Shown one piece after another: positions 1 through 12,804 of a stretch of 64,000 nt of DNA; position 1 is the stretch's first letter; the number at the start of each line of letters is the position of its first letter. The stretch lies in the NCBI GenBank assembly GCA_012934845.2, contig WNNJ02002141.1, forward strand, positions 62,001 through 126,000. Reading direction: 5' to 3'. Source of the stretch: Pomphorhynchus laevis. Its lineage: Eukaryota; Acanthocephala; Palaeacanthocephala; Echinorhynchida; Pomphorhynchidae. Made by a program: the position numbers and the translations under genes. A model generated the notes under the pieces. It was not told the DNA's origin. It saw only the letters and a list, made by a program, of their open reading frames with translations, and ran no database searches.

Positions 1-1800
1 GGGCAGAGAGTGCTAATCTCTCAAGTTTTTGCTTTGTTGCAGGGGTGCCATGAAAGACAACCACCTGCGATTTGGCGGAGTTTAAAATAAGTTTGGACCG
101 GTTAGCTGGCCTTTTAATATTTCGGCTAATGTCTGAGATTACGTCTTTGCACTTGCGTCCAGAGAACAGGGCTGTTACTGGCTCTGTAGAGTGCTGCAAT
201 AATCCAACGACCAGTTCTGTCGTTGAAATCACCAAGTACCATTTCATAACCGCTATCTACAATCCTATCCAGGAGGTCATGGTTCTTGTGAATCTCGCTT
301 GGACGGATGTAGACATTGGATAGACTGATGCGTTTACCGTTCTTACAGAGTGAAACTACTAAACAAGAAAGGGCTGGACAAGAATAGTTGAGTAGAAAGG
401 ACGATCTTTAGAAGCATTTAACAAGGGTTAAAATACCTTGAGATGAAGAAGAGTAAGGCGGGTTATGTACGGAGTATAGAGTGAGCATATGTGGTTAGGG
501 ATAAATCGAGTAATGTCCTGGGGGAGACGGATAGACCGCGTATCTTGAAAGGCTATAGCATCTGCATCTCTACCAGATAGAAGTTTAATGCAGAAGCTCT
601 TCCCGAATTCCACTGAAGAATATTTAGTGAAACAAGCTCACGAGTACTCTGCATTGTGTTAGGTCAGCTGGGTGGGATTGCCTCATCCCTAGACAGAGCT
701 AGGGGCGGAAAGGTTGCCCTTCCCGCCACTAGCGCCATCCAGAGTAGGCACTTGCCCACGGACATTATCCTCATTTCCCTTATCGCCGCCTTTAGCCTTG
801 CCCTTCAAAAGTTTACCAATCTTGATGGGTGGAACGGCGTGGGCCGAGACCCCCTCTTTTACGATTCAGGAACGGCAATTTGCGTAGGTATAACCGGGTT
901 GGTAAAGAATAATAAAGCAAGAGCAGAAACCATCTCCTCCAATATATTAATGGCAGAATTAATCTTCGTATCCGTTATTCTGAGGATTTCTCTATCAGTC
1001 ATTCTTGAGGCCTTTCGGAGAAGGAATCAATCTTCTTGTCTGAAACTTGTCTGGAAAAAATGTTCTTGTAGTCCTTGAAGAATTTGCATTTCCGGGATCA
1101 AGCCGGGTGGTTTCCTCCACAATTTGAACAAAGTGAGGCACCTACTTGGCAGGAAGACAAGCTACATACTCTACAGGTCTTAGGGCACGGACAATTGGAA
1201 GCCCAGTGCCCCCACTTGTGGCAATTGTTGCAGTGTTGAAAAGTAAAATCTTCAGAACTTAGGATAGTAAAGCGCAGGTTATATCCTAAGAAAGGATTAA
1301 AAGCCGATTTGGCCAATATTTCAGCTTGTTCAACCGGGGCTGAGAAGAAGTCCACTGGCAGGGAAAGCCACTTTTTCCCAATATTGATATTAAGTTGGAG
1401 ATTTTAAAAACTTGCTTCAACACTCCAATATCATTATCTTCCTATTATCGTGAAAGATTAGATATTTTAATCGAGACTAGTATGGTTTTTGGTTGAATGG
1501 TACCCATATTCTTCAAATTCATTTCAAAGAATGACAAGTATTCTTTCAAGATGTCAGCTGTTGAAAATGAAATGTTTATTTCAGTTTCGAAGAAATTAAT
1601 CGAGTTAAATAGCACTCTTTTGACATATATTGTCTGCGAATTGTCAAAGAAACATATTAAGGAGATTTTGTCTCTCCACTGGCTGTGTAAGTGAAATCAA
1701 CACCAGATTTTTCAATTTAAGGATAGGGGAGTACCCCTCATCCTGAAAATCAAAAGATGAAACTGCACTAACCTGGTAATCTGTATTTCAAGAAGAAATC
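1..1800 (-). mobile_element. LINE group D copy (I/Jockey-like), internally deleted, minus strand
   Basis: Read on the minus strand this is a shortened copy of the LINE at 2080-5495. In element order it holds a 5' leader with a small hairpin (1721-1742), an ORF1 part with a CCHC zinc knuckle (1355-1098, containing CNNCHKWGHWASNC), the start of the endonuclease (613-428), more endonuclease to a GDFNDR motif near 220, then a jump into late reverse transcriptase (about 190-1, with NSAKSQVVVFH). The endonuclease C-terminus and most of the RT are missing, and several frames are broken, so it is dead. The window edge cuts its 3' end. It lies head to head with the plus-strand copy. Confidence 0.8.
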
Positions 1801-2079
1801 ATGTTTTTACCTAATACTTTACCAAGATTGCTAGAAAAACTAGTTTCATTTGATGCTTCGTTGCTTGCTTGTACACTGCTCATTTTTCACTCAAAATTTT
1901 CATATAAATAAAAACTTCATGTTGGCATAACAGATATAATATGAATCTTGTACGGAAACATTTCAGCAAAAAAATGTAGTGTTAGTAAAATTTTGTGCGA
2001 CGGAGCATCAAAGCGAAATAGCAACAACGATTCTAACTTCTATTCAATCTCAACGTTGGAAACAGAGACTAATAAGGTA
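1801..2079. other. AT-rich spacer between the head-to-head LINE copies
   Basis: I see no coding signal here. The stretch separates the 5' leaders of two divergently oriented group D LINEs and may include remnants of both 5' UTRs. Confidence 0.4.
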
Positions 2080-2161
2080 TACCCATTGTCTTAAACAAAG
2101 TAAGTAACGTTTCTTTTGATGGGGTTTTACCCCCATTCCAAAACTTCAAAATCTATGCATC

Positions 2162-3230
2162 GTGGCAATCAAAAAACCAACAGAAAAGCATTCGTTCTTC
2201 AAATATTTCTTAAAAGACTTTGCACTAAGATATGGAAATCGTATTATATTCAACAAAGTCAAAATTACTGAAAACATGATTCGTATTTCATTTGCTACTC
2301 CAGATTTCTTGAACGATTATGTCAATTATTTCGAGGAAACTCAAAGACGTACCATCTATTGAGGTGAAACCGCTGTTGGCCTCTCTCAAGATTAATAACT
2401 TCCCTCCTCAATTAGAGGAGGAAGACATTATAAATCTGTGTAACAAATTTAAAATTAACAATCTGCGACAACTAAAAGGGAGGGATGGAGCATCCCTCCC
2501 TGTGGCCTTCTGCTCAGCAGAGTTAAACAAGGCTCATTTGCTTTCCAACAGTTGTAATAGCCCATTTCTTGGGTACAATTTCGCTTTCACCATCCTTAAC
2601 GAGGATAACCTGACATACCCCCACTGTAGTGGGTGCCACAAGTGGGGGCACTGGAGATCAAATTGCAAATCCCCTCCTGTCTGTGGGGTTTGTGGTTCTG
2701 AGTCTTGTCTGGGTTTACCGGCTGGGACGCGTTGTAATAATACTGTTAAATGCATTAATTGTGGACTGGACCACCCGGCGTGGTCCAGAAAATGTCGACT
2801 TTTCAAACAATTGAAAAATCACTCTAGGAGTGCCCGTCCGGTATCCTTTGTGGCGGCATCTAGCAATAATAACCAGAATACTGGGAAACTGACGGATCAT
2901 GACATCATTCGGCTCATTTCCGAATCCAAGAAGACAACACTGGCGTCCATGGAGGACTTGATTCGAAATCTTGTCAATTCCATCCTATGTGCGCCGTCGA
3001 TTCCTGCATCTTCGGCTGTTCAAAGATTTAAGAAAAGAGGGGCTTCGGTCCCTAAAGTTCCGCCATTGAAGCTTATTAAAGGCTCTTCCTTAAGGTCTCC
3101 GGGAAATAGAGATAACGTCGCACAGGGGACGGCTCCCGAGGCTGTGGCTGGTTGTAAGGTGGTAACCCTCCTACTACTGGCCCAGTCTAGGTTGTCCGCT
3201 CCCAATCCAACTAATCCATCACAATGGTGA
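2162..3230 (+). pseudogene. Group D LINE ORF1 (gag-like, zinc-knuckle nucleic-acid-binding protein)
   Basis: Two overlapping frames, 2162-2362 and 2319-3230, together cover an ORF1-like protein, so a frameshift lies near 2330-2360. The second frame carries a CX2CX4HX4C knuckle (CSGCHKWGHWRSNC), further Cys pairs and a second Cys/His cluster ending HPAWSRKC. Such proteins coat LINE RNA in the cytoplasm to form the transposition RNP. The first part of the minus-strand copy (1355-1098) is clearly homologous. The ORF ends at 3230, overlapping the ATG of the endonuclease frame at 3224, the usual tight ORF1/ORF2 arrangement. Confidence 0.7.
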
Positions 3231-5270
3231 GTAAGCCCGAGCCTTTTTCACTGAATATCCTTCAGGGGAATTCGGAGGGGGCTTCTGCCCTTAGGCTTCT
3301 ATCTGGTAGAGACGCAGATGTTATAGTTCTTCAGGAGACGCGGTCTATCCGTCTCCCCCAGGACATTACTCGATTTATCCCCAAGCACATTTATACCCAC
3401 TATACTCCGTATATAACCCCTTCTCACTCCTCTTGATCTCAAGGACTCTTGACCTTACTTAAATACTCCTTAAGATCTTCCCTCATTTTAAACTACCCTT
3501 GTCCAGCCCTGTCTTGTTTAGTAGTTTCACTCGTAAAGAACGGTAAACGCCTCAGTCTAGCCAACGTCTATATTCGTCCAGGAGAGATCCACAAGAACCG
3601 TAACCCCCTGGATGGGATAATTGTTGGCGGGTATGACATGGTACTAGGTGACTTCAATGACAGAATCTTCGCAAGCCACCGCGATTTTATCGACTACCTA
3701 TAAAGGTCGTATTTTCAGTCCCACTCCGACAAAACTCAAGGTCCTAGCTAAACTACTTCATCTCCCTGACCTCTCTTCTTCTGCCAAACAGACGCTCTCG
3801 AAAGAATACTGGCGTACCAGATACTGGTTCCAGCTGAGTAAGGATAGGGCGAGTATTGCTCGTCTTGACCCTTCTCAGTCTTCCTTTTGGAAGATATTCA
3901 AGAAAGATAAGTTTGTTTGTTGGAGGGATAGAGCGTCTGGGTGGATTGGTAGTATAGGCCTTGACAAAGTTTTGGAGGAGTCACTTTCCCTACACAATTA
4001 TGGAGCCACTCAATCACCACAACCAATCCCGCCTTGGGGAGACTTTAGGAGTAGAGATATATCTGTCCCAGATATACTCAATGTCTGGGGGCCTCTTCCG
4101 GGCACCTCCAAAACCGTCGTTCCTCTCTCTTCTCGTGTCTATCAGCTTTTGACAGCCGATCAAAGAAGGGAGGTGGCCGTCACAATGCTATTAGCCACCC
4201 CATTTGATGTGGCCGGCATCAACATTAGTCGTAGAATTTTTTACCCTAAAAATATCCGGTCTCATGTCAGAAAGACCTGCGGCCCATTTCGATTCAAAAT
4301 TCCCTCGTATCGATCTACGAAAAAGCGCTTGCGCGTAGAATCCGCGATCATTTAAGTAGTAGTAATTTAATCCCACCTGGTTTCCATGGGTTCGTTAAGG
4401 GTCGCTCGGTCTATTCAGCAGTAGGTGAAGTGCATCAGTTCTGTCGGGAGAATAGCCATCAACTTGCTGTGGCTGTTTTCCTTGACTTTTCTGCTGCATT
4501 TGACCGCATCTCCATTCCTTTTGTTATCTCTTCTCTCAGGTCCCTCGGGTTGCCTGCGAGAATTGTTAACAGGGTGGAGATACTGTTGTATACCAAGCGA
4601 TTCTACTACGAAGACGACCCTGATGCGCGTCAGTTCTACCCTATTACGGGTGTGCCTCAAGGTTCCCCTCTTTCTCCTATCTTGTATCTTGCCGCCTCCA
4701 TTAATCTCTTCAAAATATTTAAACGACAAGAACAACGTCTAGTGGTGTACGCTGATGACACCACAGCCCTGTTCTCTGGACGCAGGTGTAAGGATGTAGT
4801 CTCTAGCATCAGCCGTTTCTTTTTAAGATTAAAAGACCAGTTACATATGTCCAATTTTGTTCTAAACTCCACCAAATCGCAGGTGATTGTCTTTCATGAC
4901 TCCCCTGCGACGAAGCAAAAGCTTAAGAGACTAGCACTCTCTGCTCTAGCTTCCATTTTTGCCTATGATCCACTCCCTACCTTTACAAGTCGAGTAAAAT
5001 ACCTGGGGTTCACCGTTTCGGTGAACTAGTCAGCGAAAGCTGACCTGGATAGACTAAAACGTATCCTGAAGAGAGCTAGTTGGTCTCTGAAACGGGCCCA
5101 GCATATGTCGTTGAATGGGAAAAATCAGGTGCGCCTCTGGGGCACCTGGGCTATCTCGGGCGTAGTCTTCTTCTCTAGAGGACGTTCCCCAGAGCAAAGA
5201 CTAAGGTTTCTTAAGCTCCTTGTCTATCGCTTACCCAACATAGTCCGCGTCGACTGGTCTCTTCGGGGAT
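3224..5270 (+). pseudogene. Group D LINE ORF2 remnant (endonuclease + reverse transcriptase)
   Basis: Coding is spread over several frames: 3224-3436 and 3449-3703 (endonuclease start), 3648-4355 (linker and RT entry) and 4430-5029 (RT palm). The palm shows LDFSAAFDR, GVPQGSPLSP and the catalytic YADD at about 4750. Downstream in-frame stops interrupt the C-terminal domain. The enzyme would nick target DNA and prime reverse transcription, but this copy has lost part of the endonuclease and the first RT blocks. The shared NS.KSQV.VFH block ties it to the minus-strand copy at 1-190. Confidence 0.8.
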
Positions 5271-5639
5271 AAAACCCCGGGTGGTTCAGTCGGAGAGCGG
5301 CGTATTGGATTGGTTGGAGGACTTAGATCCCAGTGGATTTGAGACCTTAATTTGGGAAGAAGTTAGCACAAATCATTGAATCTACAGTTGACAATTTTTT
5401 GTGTGACTCTGACTCTTTTCCTTTCTGTTATTTATTTAGTTATCGGTTGTTATGTTAGGTAATAAAATCCTTATTATTAGATATAACATGTAAAGGAGGA
5501 TCTTTATTTTTAATCAGCTTTGGAATATCTGCAATTGTAAAGAACGCGGAAATGCGATCATATATTTGCATTTATTTTAAATGTGCGCATCAAACATTCA
5601 TTGCTGTGTGCGAATGTATTGCTTTACAACAACAAATTT

Positions 5640-8138
5640 AAGCATGGACAAAATATGGTGTCAAGTTAGCAGTATATTGTATATACTGTATATATACTAA
5701 TATATATTGTATATTTTACATTTACGAATACATGTGTTAATCAAGAGTTACGCCGGATGCGGTACTCGGATAAAACCGTCACAAAATATGGTGTCAAGTT
5801 AGCAGTATATTGTATATACTGTATATATACTGTAATATATATTGTATATTTTACATTTACGAATAAATGTGTTAATAAAAAGTTACGCCGGATGCGGTAC
5901 TCGGATAAAACCGTCACAAAATATGGTGTCAAGTTAGCAGTATATTGTATATTCTGTATATATACTGTAATATATATTGTATATTTTACATTTACGAATA
6001 AATGTGTTAATCAATAGTTACGCCGGATGCGGTTCTCGGATAAAACCGTCACAAAATATGGTGTCAAGTTAGCAGTATATTGTATATATACTGTAATATA
6101 TATATTGTATATTTTACATTTACGAATAAATGTGTTAATCAATAGTTACGCCGGATGCGGTACTCGGATAAAACCATCGCAAAATATGGTGTCAAGTTAG
6201 CAGTATATTGTATATGCTGTATATATACTGTAATATATATTGTATATTTTACATTTACGAATAAATGTGTTAATAAAAAGTTACGCCGGATGCGGTACTC
6301 GGATAAAACCGTCACAAAATATGGTGTCAAGTTAGCAGTATATTGTATATTCTGTATATATACTGTAATATATATTGTATATTTTACATTTACGAATAAA
6401 TGTGTTAATCAATAGTTACGCCGGATGCGGTTCTCGGATAAAACCGTCACAAAATATGGTGTCAAGTTAGCAGTATATTGTATATATACTGTAATATATA
6501 TATTGTATATTTTACATTTACAAATAAATGTGCTAATCAATAGTTACGCCGGATGCGGTACTCGGATAAAACCGTCACAAAATATGGTGTCAAGTTAGCA
6601 GTATATTGTATATACTGTATATATACTGTAATATATATTGTATATTTTACATTTACGAATAAATGTGTTAATCAATAGTTACGCCGGATGCGGTACTCGG
6701 ATAAAACCGTCACAAAATATGGTTTCAAGTTAGCAGTATATTGTATATTCTGTATATATACTGTAATATATATTGTATATTTTACATTTACAAATAAATG
6801 TGCTAATCAATAGTTACGCCGGATGCGGTACTCGGATAAAACCATCACAAAATATGGTGTCAAGTTAGCAGTATATTGTATATATACTGTAATATATATA
6901 TTGTATATTTTACATTTACGAATAAATGTGTTAATCAATAGTTACGCCGGATGCGGTACTCGGATAAAACCATCGCAAAATATGGTGTCAAGTTAGCAGT
7001 ATATTGTATATGCTGTATATATACTTTAATATATATTGTATATTTTACATTTACGAATAAATGTGTTAATAAAAAGTTACGCCGGATGCGGTACTCGGAT
7101 AAAACTGTCACAAAATATGGTGTCAAGTTAGCAGTATATTGTATATTCTGTATATATACTGTAATATATATTGTATATTTTACATTTACGAATAAATGTG
7201 TTAATCAATAGTTACGCCGGATGCGGTTCTCAAATAAAACCGTCACAAAATATGGTGTCAAGTTAGCAGTAAATTGTATATATACTGTAATATATATATT
7301 GTATATTTTACATTTACAAATAAATGTGCTAATCAATAGTTACGCCGGATGCGATACTCGGATAAAACCGTCACAAAATATGGTGTCAAGTTAGCAGTAT
7401 ATTGTATATACTGTATATATACTGTAATATATATTGATATATTTTACATTTACGAATAAATGTGTTAATCAATAGTTACGCCGGATGCGGTACTCGGATA
7501 AAACCGTCACAAAATATGGTTTCAAGTTAGCAGTATATTGTATATTCTGTATATATACTGTAATATATATTGTATATTTTACATTTACAAATAAATGTGC
7601 TAATCAATAGTTACGCCGGATGCGGTACTCGGATAAAACCATCACAAAATATGGTGTCAAGTTAGCAGTATATTGTATATATACTGTAATATATATTGTA
7701 TATTTTACATTTACGAATACATGTGTTAATAAATAGTTAAGCCGGATGCGGTTCTCGGATAAAACCGTCACAAAATATGGTGTCAAGTTAGCAGTATATT
7801 GTATATATACTGTAATATATATTGTATATTTTACATTTACAAATAAATGCGCTAATCAATAGTTACGCCGGATGCGGTACTCGGATAAAACCATCACAAA
7901 ATATGGTGTCAAGTTAGCAGTATATTGTATATACTGTATATATACTGTAATATATATTGTATATTTTACATTTACAAATAAATGCGCTAATCAATAGTTA
8001 CGCCGGATGCGGTACTCGGATAAAACCATCACAAAATATGGTGTCAAGTTAGCAGTATATTGTATATACTGTATATATACTGTAATATATATTGTATATT
8101 TTACATTTACAAATAAATGTGTTTATCAAGAGTTACGC
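5640..8138. repeat. Satellite array, ~133-bp monomers in a 398-bp trimeric higher-order repeat
   Basis: About 19 monomers lie in tandem. Each has a GC-richer block (TTACGCCGGATGCGGTACTC) followed by AAAACCGTCACAAAATATGG and a long AT stretch rich in TATAC/GTATA dyads. The GCCGGATGC block starts at 5752, 5887, 6022, 6150, 6285, 6420, 6548, 6683, 6818, 6946, 7081, 7216, 7344, 7480, 7615, 7741, 7867 and 8002. Spacings cycle 135, 135, 128, giving a 398-bp period repeated about five times before it degrades. Open frames across the array come from the repeat period and are not genes. Confidence 0.95.
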
Positions 8139-9699
8139 ACTCAGATCTGTAAAGTAATAAGATTGCGTTTGGTGTAACAAATGACTAAGTTTGCGTTCGA
8201 TTCAGCAAATGATTAAGATTGCGTTCGTTTTAGCATAAATTACAAGTCTCAAAGTTACAAAAGATTGAATCATTTTATATTATTTATTCGCGTTATTTTT
8301 GAACACCAACAAATGCCAACATTTTGCATAACAACAATGCAATTATCACGTACACTACCTGCAACATCATCATTGAACAAGTGACCTGGATGTTATTGTA
8401 TCTGTTAATTTACAAGCAACATTGCAATTTCAGAACAATTAAATGTTTTATCAGATGAACGCTCTTGCGTCGCTTATTTGACCTTACACTTTACCTTGAT
8501 CCACTCAAACTTATTGTAAGAGTCACCTGTATTTATTTAAAACTATCGTGAAACGAAAATATGTTTATCGTTTCCAGAGTTAGATCTACGTAGTATAAAG
8601 AGAGTACGATTCCATGCGACTTAAACCCTTAAACATCATTGAATTGGCAGTCCTGATGATAGTTTGATGATTCTGAGTATATCCGACCATGTTCAAAGAC
8701 AACTCTATAATCTACCAAATTTGAGTTTGGTTGATTATATTTTAAATTTGAAATGATTTCAAAAATACAAAATAAAAGCATGATTAAAGTAATTGATTTG
8801 CAAAATGAAGTCAAAAAATAAGTTGATTACTAAAATTATTTAGTCAATTGTTTTGATTAGATATTGATTCAATTTGAGCATGAGATATTGCCCTTATTTC
8901 TTTACCCTTTTGTAACAGACAGAATTAGGGCCAACATGATAACTGTGAAGAAACACGTTTATATGTCAACACAATTGTGATCGTTTAACTTCGTATATTT
9001 TAATATCTTTATTCATTATCTTTATTCATTAATTACTTGATGAATAAAGATATCCATTAAGTATCTATTCATTATACGTTCTTTTTTGTTAAGTTAATTA
9101 AATATGTTATTGAGTCGTATGTTTTATATTATATATTATTTATTACTTATTGATTGTTATTTTAAATTTCGATTTTAAATTTTGACTTGGTATAAATATA
9201 AATTGTATATAATCTTATATCATTATTTATTATTTATCTTTATTTTTGATTTACAAAATACGTAGACTCATTTATCTGATCTGATGTACTAATCCCACTA
9301 AAAATTCCAAAGAAATATTACACTGCTACATCCGCTCGTCAATGTGTTAATCAGTTCTAAAGTGCTCTACCCGTCTCGGAAAATGCTTATGGATGGATAA
9401 TAAATAATACTCTTTGTATTATTGATTGCTTCCAGTATATTCACACAACTTATCATGTAGGCGTGATTGCAACAATTTGACTATGATTTGTATTGGAATA
9501 ATATACATTAAATAATCAAATTCATTAGAAGAAATACGTCATTAGCATGTATTTGCCCACGTTGCTATGTTGGATCGAGGAATAGGGACCGAAACCTGAC
9601 ATTTTAGCAGTTCCTTTTGATGACCTATAATCCTCATTCTGATACATTTTAACTTTATATAAATTGTATTATTATTTTGTTGACAACATTACGAACACG
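8139..9699. other. AT-rich DNA with no gene seen
   Basis: No recognisable coding region, RNA gene or repeat structure, apart from simple AT-rich runs and a small ATTCATTA/TAATGAAT-type inverted run near 9010-9075. Confidence 0.5.
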
Positions 9700-12484
9700 G
9701 CTTAAAGTTGCACACTGTGCATTATGAAGCTGAGCTAACAGTCTGCTCGTTCAAACGATTTCATGGATTCACAATTATTTGTCCAAATTAGTTTTTTGTT
9801 TTGGTCCGTACTATTCGGCGACGACTGAGACAAAAGGAATGACCCTGTAAAGTTCGGGTAGATCGAATATTCAACAGTCCACGCAAAACGTGATGTTCTT
9901 TGTGGAATATCTCCCACGTCAGGCACATATCTCGAAATCGGGACGATTGCGTACAGAAAGCATATTCAGAGCCCTGAATCTGTCCCCATATGGAAGAACT
10001 CTTATTGAATTAACTAGCATTGTTGCCCGACGCAGCACATTTTTAAATCGAGTGAACTCATTAACCATTCTAGGATATGAACATTGAGAAGCATATAGTA
10101 AATGACTGAGAACGAATGCATTTGCAAGTGCTTTAAATGATCAGGGGTTCAGAAAACTAAACGTTCGGCGAATCAGACCAACGATACGCATAGCTTTGGA
10201 ACATACATAATCAGTGTTTCGGCGAGTAGCTAAATCGTTAGCGATCCATATACCAAGATCCTTTACGTATGAAACTATGTCGATGAGCTGACCACCTAGA
10301 TGATATGTTGGCTCTAGAGCATCATTAAGTGAAGGTATACACATGCAAACACACTTCGATAGACAATCCGTTGGTGATGCCCGCATAGAAACACTGTCAA
10401 TATCTGATTGGATGATAACCACACCTAAATTCAACCTAATTGCTGGCCAAATTTTAAGTTCATTCGCATACAAAAGTGAATCTGAATTCACGATACAAGG
10501 TAAATCATTCACATAAATACAGAATAGCAGTGTACCCAATACCGAACCATAAAGGGATGCCAGCGTGAACGGGCATCGATTAGAGCAAATACCACTAACC
10601 CTTACTTGATACGAGCGGTGTGATATGATATCACCTACCCAGCGAATAATAATAGGATCGATATTCAATGACTGCATTTTACGAATCAATATATCATGAC
10701 GAACAAAGTCAAAAGCTTTCTAGAAACAAACAAATACAACGTCGATATTGAATTCTTCATCTACTAGCTAACCCTAACTTTCCTGAGCTATCAAAATATT
10801 CGCTACAGTCGAGTGTTTTTTCGGAAGTCATGCTGATTATCGCACAATAACATATTAGTATCTCGGTAGTTGCTGATTATACGACACAATATCCTCTCCA
10901 ATATACTAACCATTCCGATCTACAGTTGGCATGTTTAGATCATCAGCTACCATTAAATTACTACGGTAACTAAATTTCAGTAATTCGTCGATTATGCAAC
11001 TCACATTAGAGCACGGACTGCGATAGATTAGACCGATAATAACTGATCCATGAGTAGGTAGCAATATGCTGCTCCATAAAGCCTCAATTCCTGCTTACGA
11101 TTTTATATCTATTAATTCGAACGTTACGCTGTTATGCACATAAATAATCACTCCATTACATCTTTTACTGGTTCTATCCGCCCGATAAGGGGAATAATTC
11201 GTTACCTCAATCTCGGCGTCTGTAATATCAGAGTGTAACCAAGTTTCAATTATAGCCACTTACAATGGATGTGTAATTTGGATTAGAAGTCTCAATTCAT
11301 TAATGTTAAAGAGGGGACTACGATCATTGGTGTACAAAATCATACAGCCAGAATTGACAGGAGAGGACCGCTGAGCACTTCTCACATTGCCACCATTCCC
11401 GCTACTATTATTGGAACCACTGAGAGCAAACAACAAAAAGGAACGGTACTCAACAATATTACTTAAGCAACCAATACATTCAAATCTTTGAATATTATAT
11501 GAGGTAGATGCGACGAACGGATTCTGAAAACATTCACCTAAACAAGGGATTCAATGTCAACAAGTCCTTCGTCCCACAACCTGAAAAGTTTCGATCGTCA
11601 AGTTCGTCTCTCCAGCATCTAAGCACGCTTTTAAAACTTGTTTAACTTCGTGCAGACGTTTACTTTCATTCACATCAAGATCTTTTAATAATCTAGTAGG
11701 TGAACCTTTGAGGCGAAAAGAGTTCAGAAAAATGTGCTGGACAGCAACCTTGTCAGCAAGTATTGCTTTCAACAGTCTAGGACGATTACCATCATTGTTA
11801 CTAACATGGAATAGAGCTACTACTCTAATTTTAGAAGTGACCTCCGTAGGATAATTTACCAGAATAATTGACAAGATAGCATGCTTCTTCAACAAATCAT
11901 CATCTAATCAATTTTGAATGTTGACTGAAGCTGATTCCGGTACATTCGTGAAAATAACGAGAAGAATCATACTGTTTACGTATTCGTAAAAAAGTAGGAA
12001 TGTGCTGCATCGTGGAACTTACTCTTGTGTTGTCTGTTGACTCAGATAGCGGACATGTAGAGTCCTTGGATGTATTGCCGTTCAAATATGCATCCAAGTA
12101 TGCGTAACCGCTACTGTCATGTTTCTAGACGATTTTCATTTCATTTTTGACATCATGATTTGACGTCAAATCGCCTGTATTAAAACTTGTCTTTTAATGT
12201 CTGCATCGTGTATAGCTGTTGTATGACACTTTTCAGGTTCGCCTGAAATATGTTCGCGATCGACGGAATTGTTTGAATTTGAGTTTTTTCGCTGTACTTG
12301 CATTAATTGTTGAAGATTCCATAGGAATAGCAGATACAAAGCAAAAATCACAAATGAATTTTCTCCTAGTAAGCTTGTTGCTATCTGACCTCGAAACAAA
12401 TATCGTAGTCAAAACGTTACATTCGTCAGAATCACATCCAACTTGACGTGATACGTATGCAATTATTTCAATTGTTTTCAGCAA
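9700..12484 (-). mobile_element. LINE group A (CR1-like) degraded copy, minus strand
   Basis: On the minus strand, 11895-11557 encodes the C-terminal half of a CR1-type ORF1 (RPRLLKAIL, then RLLKDLDVNESKRL), homologous to the ORF1 end at 43560-43870. Then follow decayed endonuclease and early RT (about 11550-10700), RT palm (10689-10141, with YQVRVSG and LYANELKIW where YADD is expected) and C-terminal domain (KDLGIW, then NTDYVCSKAMR) down to about 9840. Minus-strand frames at 12484-12100 may be an ORF1 N-terminus. Many frames are broken, so this is an old copy. It ends just upstream of RIOK1, in the opposite orientation. Confidence 0.8.
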
Positions 12485-12513
12485 CTCATGTCAATCTGAA
12501 ATAACTTTCGTAA

Positions 12514-12543
12514 ATGTCCGTCAATCCGAAATGTCCGTCAATT
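12514..12543 (+). other. Possible RIOK1 first coding exon
   Basis: An ATG at 12514 opens ten codons (MSVNPKCPSI) and ends at a strong donor, GTAAGT at 12544. A TTTTCAG acceptor ends at 12798. Joining them keeps phase and enters the RIOK1 frame as QLM, the last residue being Met at 12805. The implied intron is 255 bp. This is inference from splice-site quality and phase. The ATG at 12805 alone also gives a full kinase. Confidence 0.35.
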
Positions 12544-12804
12544 GTAAGTTTTTTTGTCCTCGTTGATTCCTCAAAAAGTATCAGAAAATGTGTTATTCTT
12601 TAAGTTGTGGTCTTAATGAAAATATTAGTAGCTATCGATTTTTAAACTTTATTTTAATTTTAAAAACTATATCCATGTTCCTAATGCTCAAAAATAAAAT
12701 ATTTTTGATATTAAAACTTTATTAAATTATAAATAATAAGTTTTACCTACAACAGAATTCAATAGTGTCATGATTTTAGTATAAATTTATGTTTTCAGCA
12801 ATTA

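Larger units (their letters stand above)
2080..5495 (+). mobile_element. LINE group D copy (I/Jockey-like non-LTR retrotransposon), partly deleted
   Basis: Parts in order are a 5' leader with a GGGG...CCCC hairpin (2119-2136), a gag-like ORF1 with zinc knuckles, an APE-type endonuclease start (SLNILQGN, then VLQETRS, then LGDFNDR), and a reverse transcriptase with FLDFSAAFDR, GVPQGSPLSP and YADDT. After the RT the frame runs on to about 5270, and an AATAAA lies near 5460-5466. The endonuclease is cut short after GDFND, and the early RT motifs between about 3700 and 4340 are incomplete, so the copy is not functional. Gag-type knuckles plus an APE endonuclease fit the I/Jockey group; the exact clade is uncertain. 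Confidence 0.85.

Noticed and set aside
5757-7786. Repeated 60-86-residue open frames on both strands
   Set aside because: They recur at the satellite period and have no family features; they are products of the repeat.
5640-8138. CRISPR-like regular array
   Set aside because: The whole monomer is repeated with no unique spacers, in a eukaryotic genome; this is satellite DNA.
8629-8814. Small minus-strand gene
   Set aside because: Low-complexity AT-rich frame without domain, splice or promoter support.
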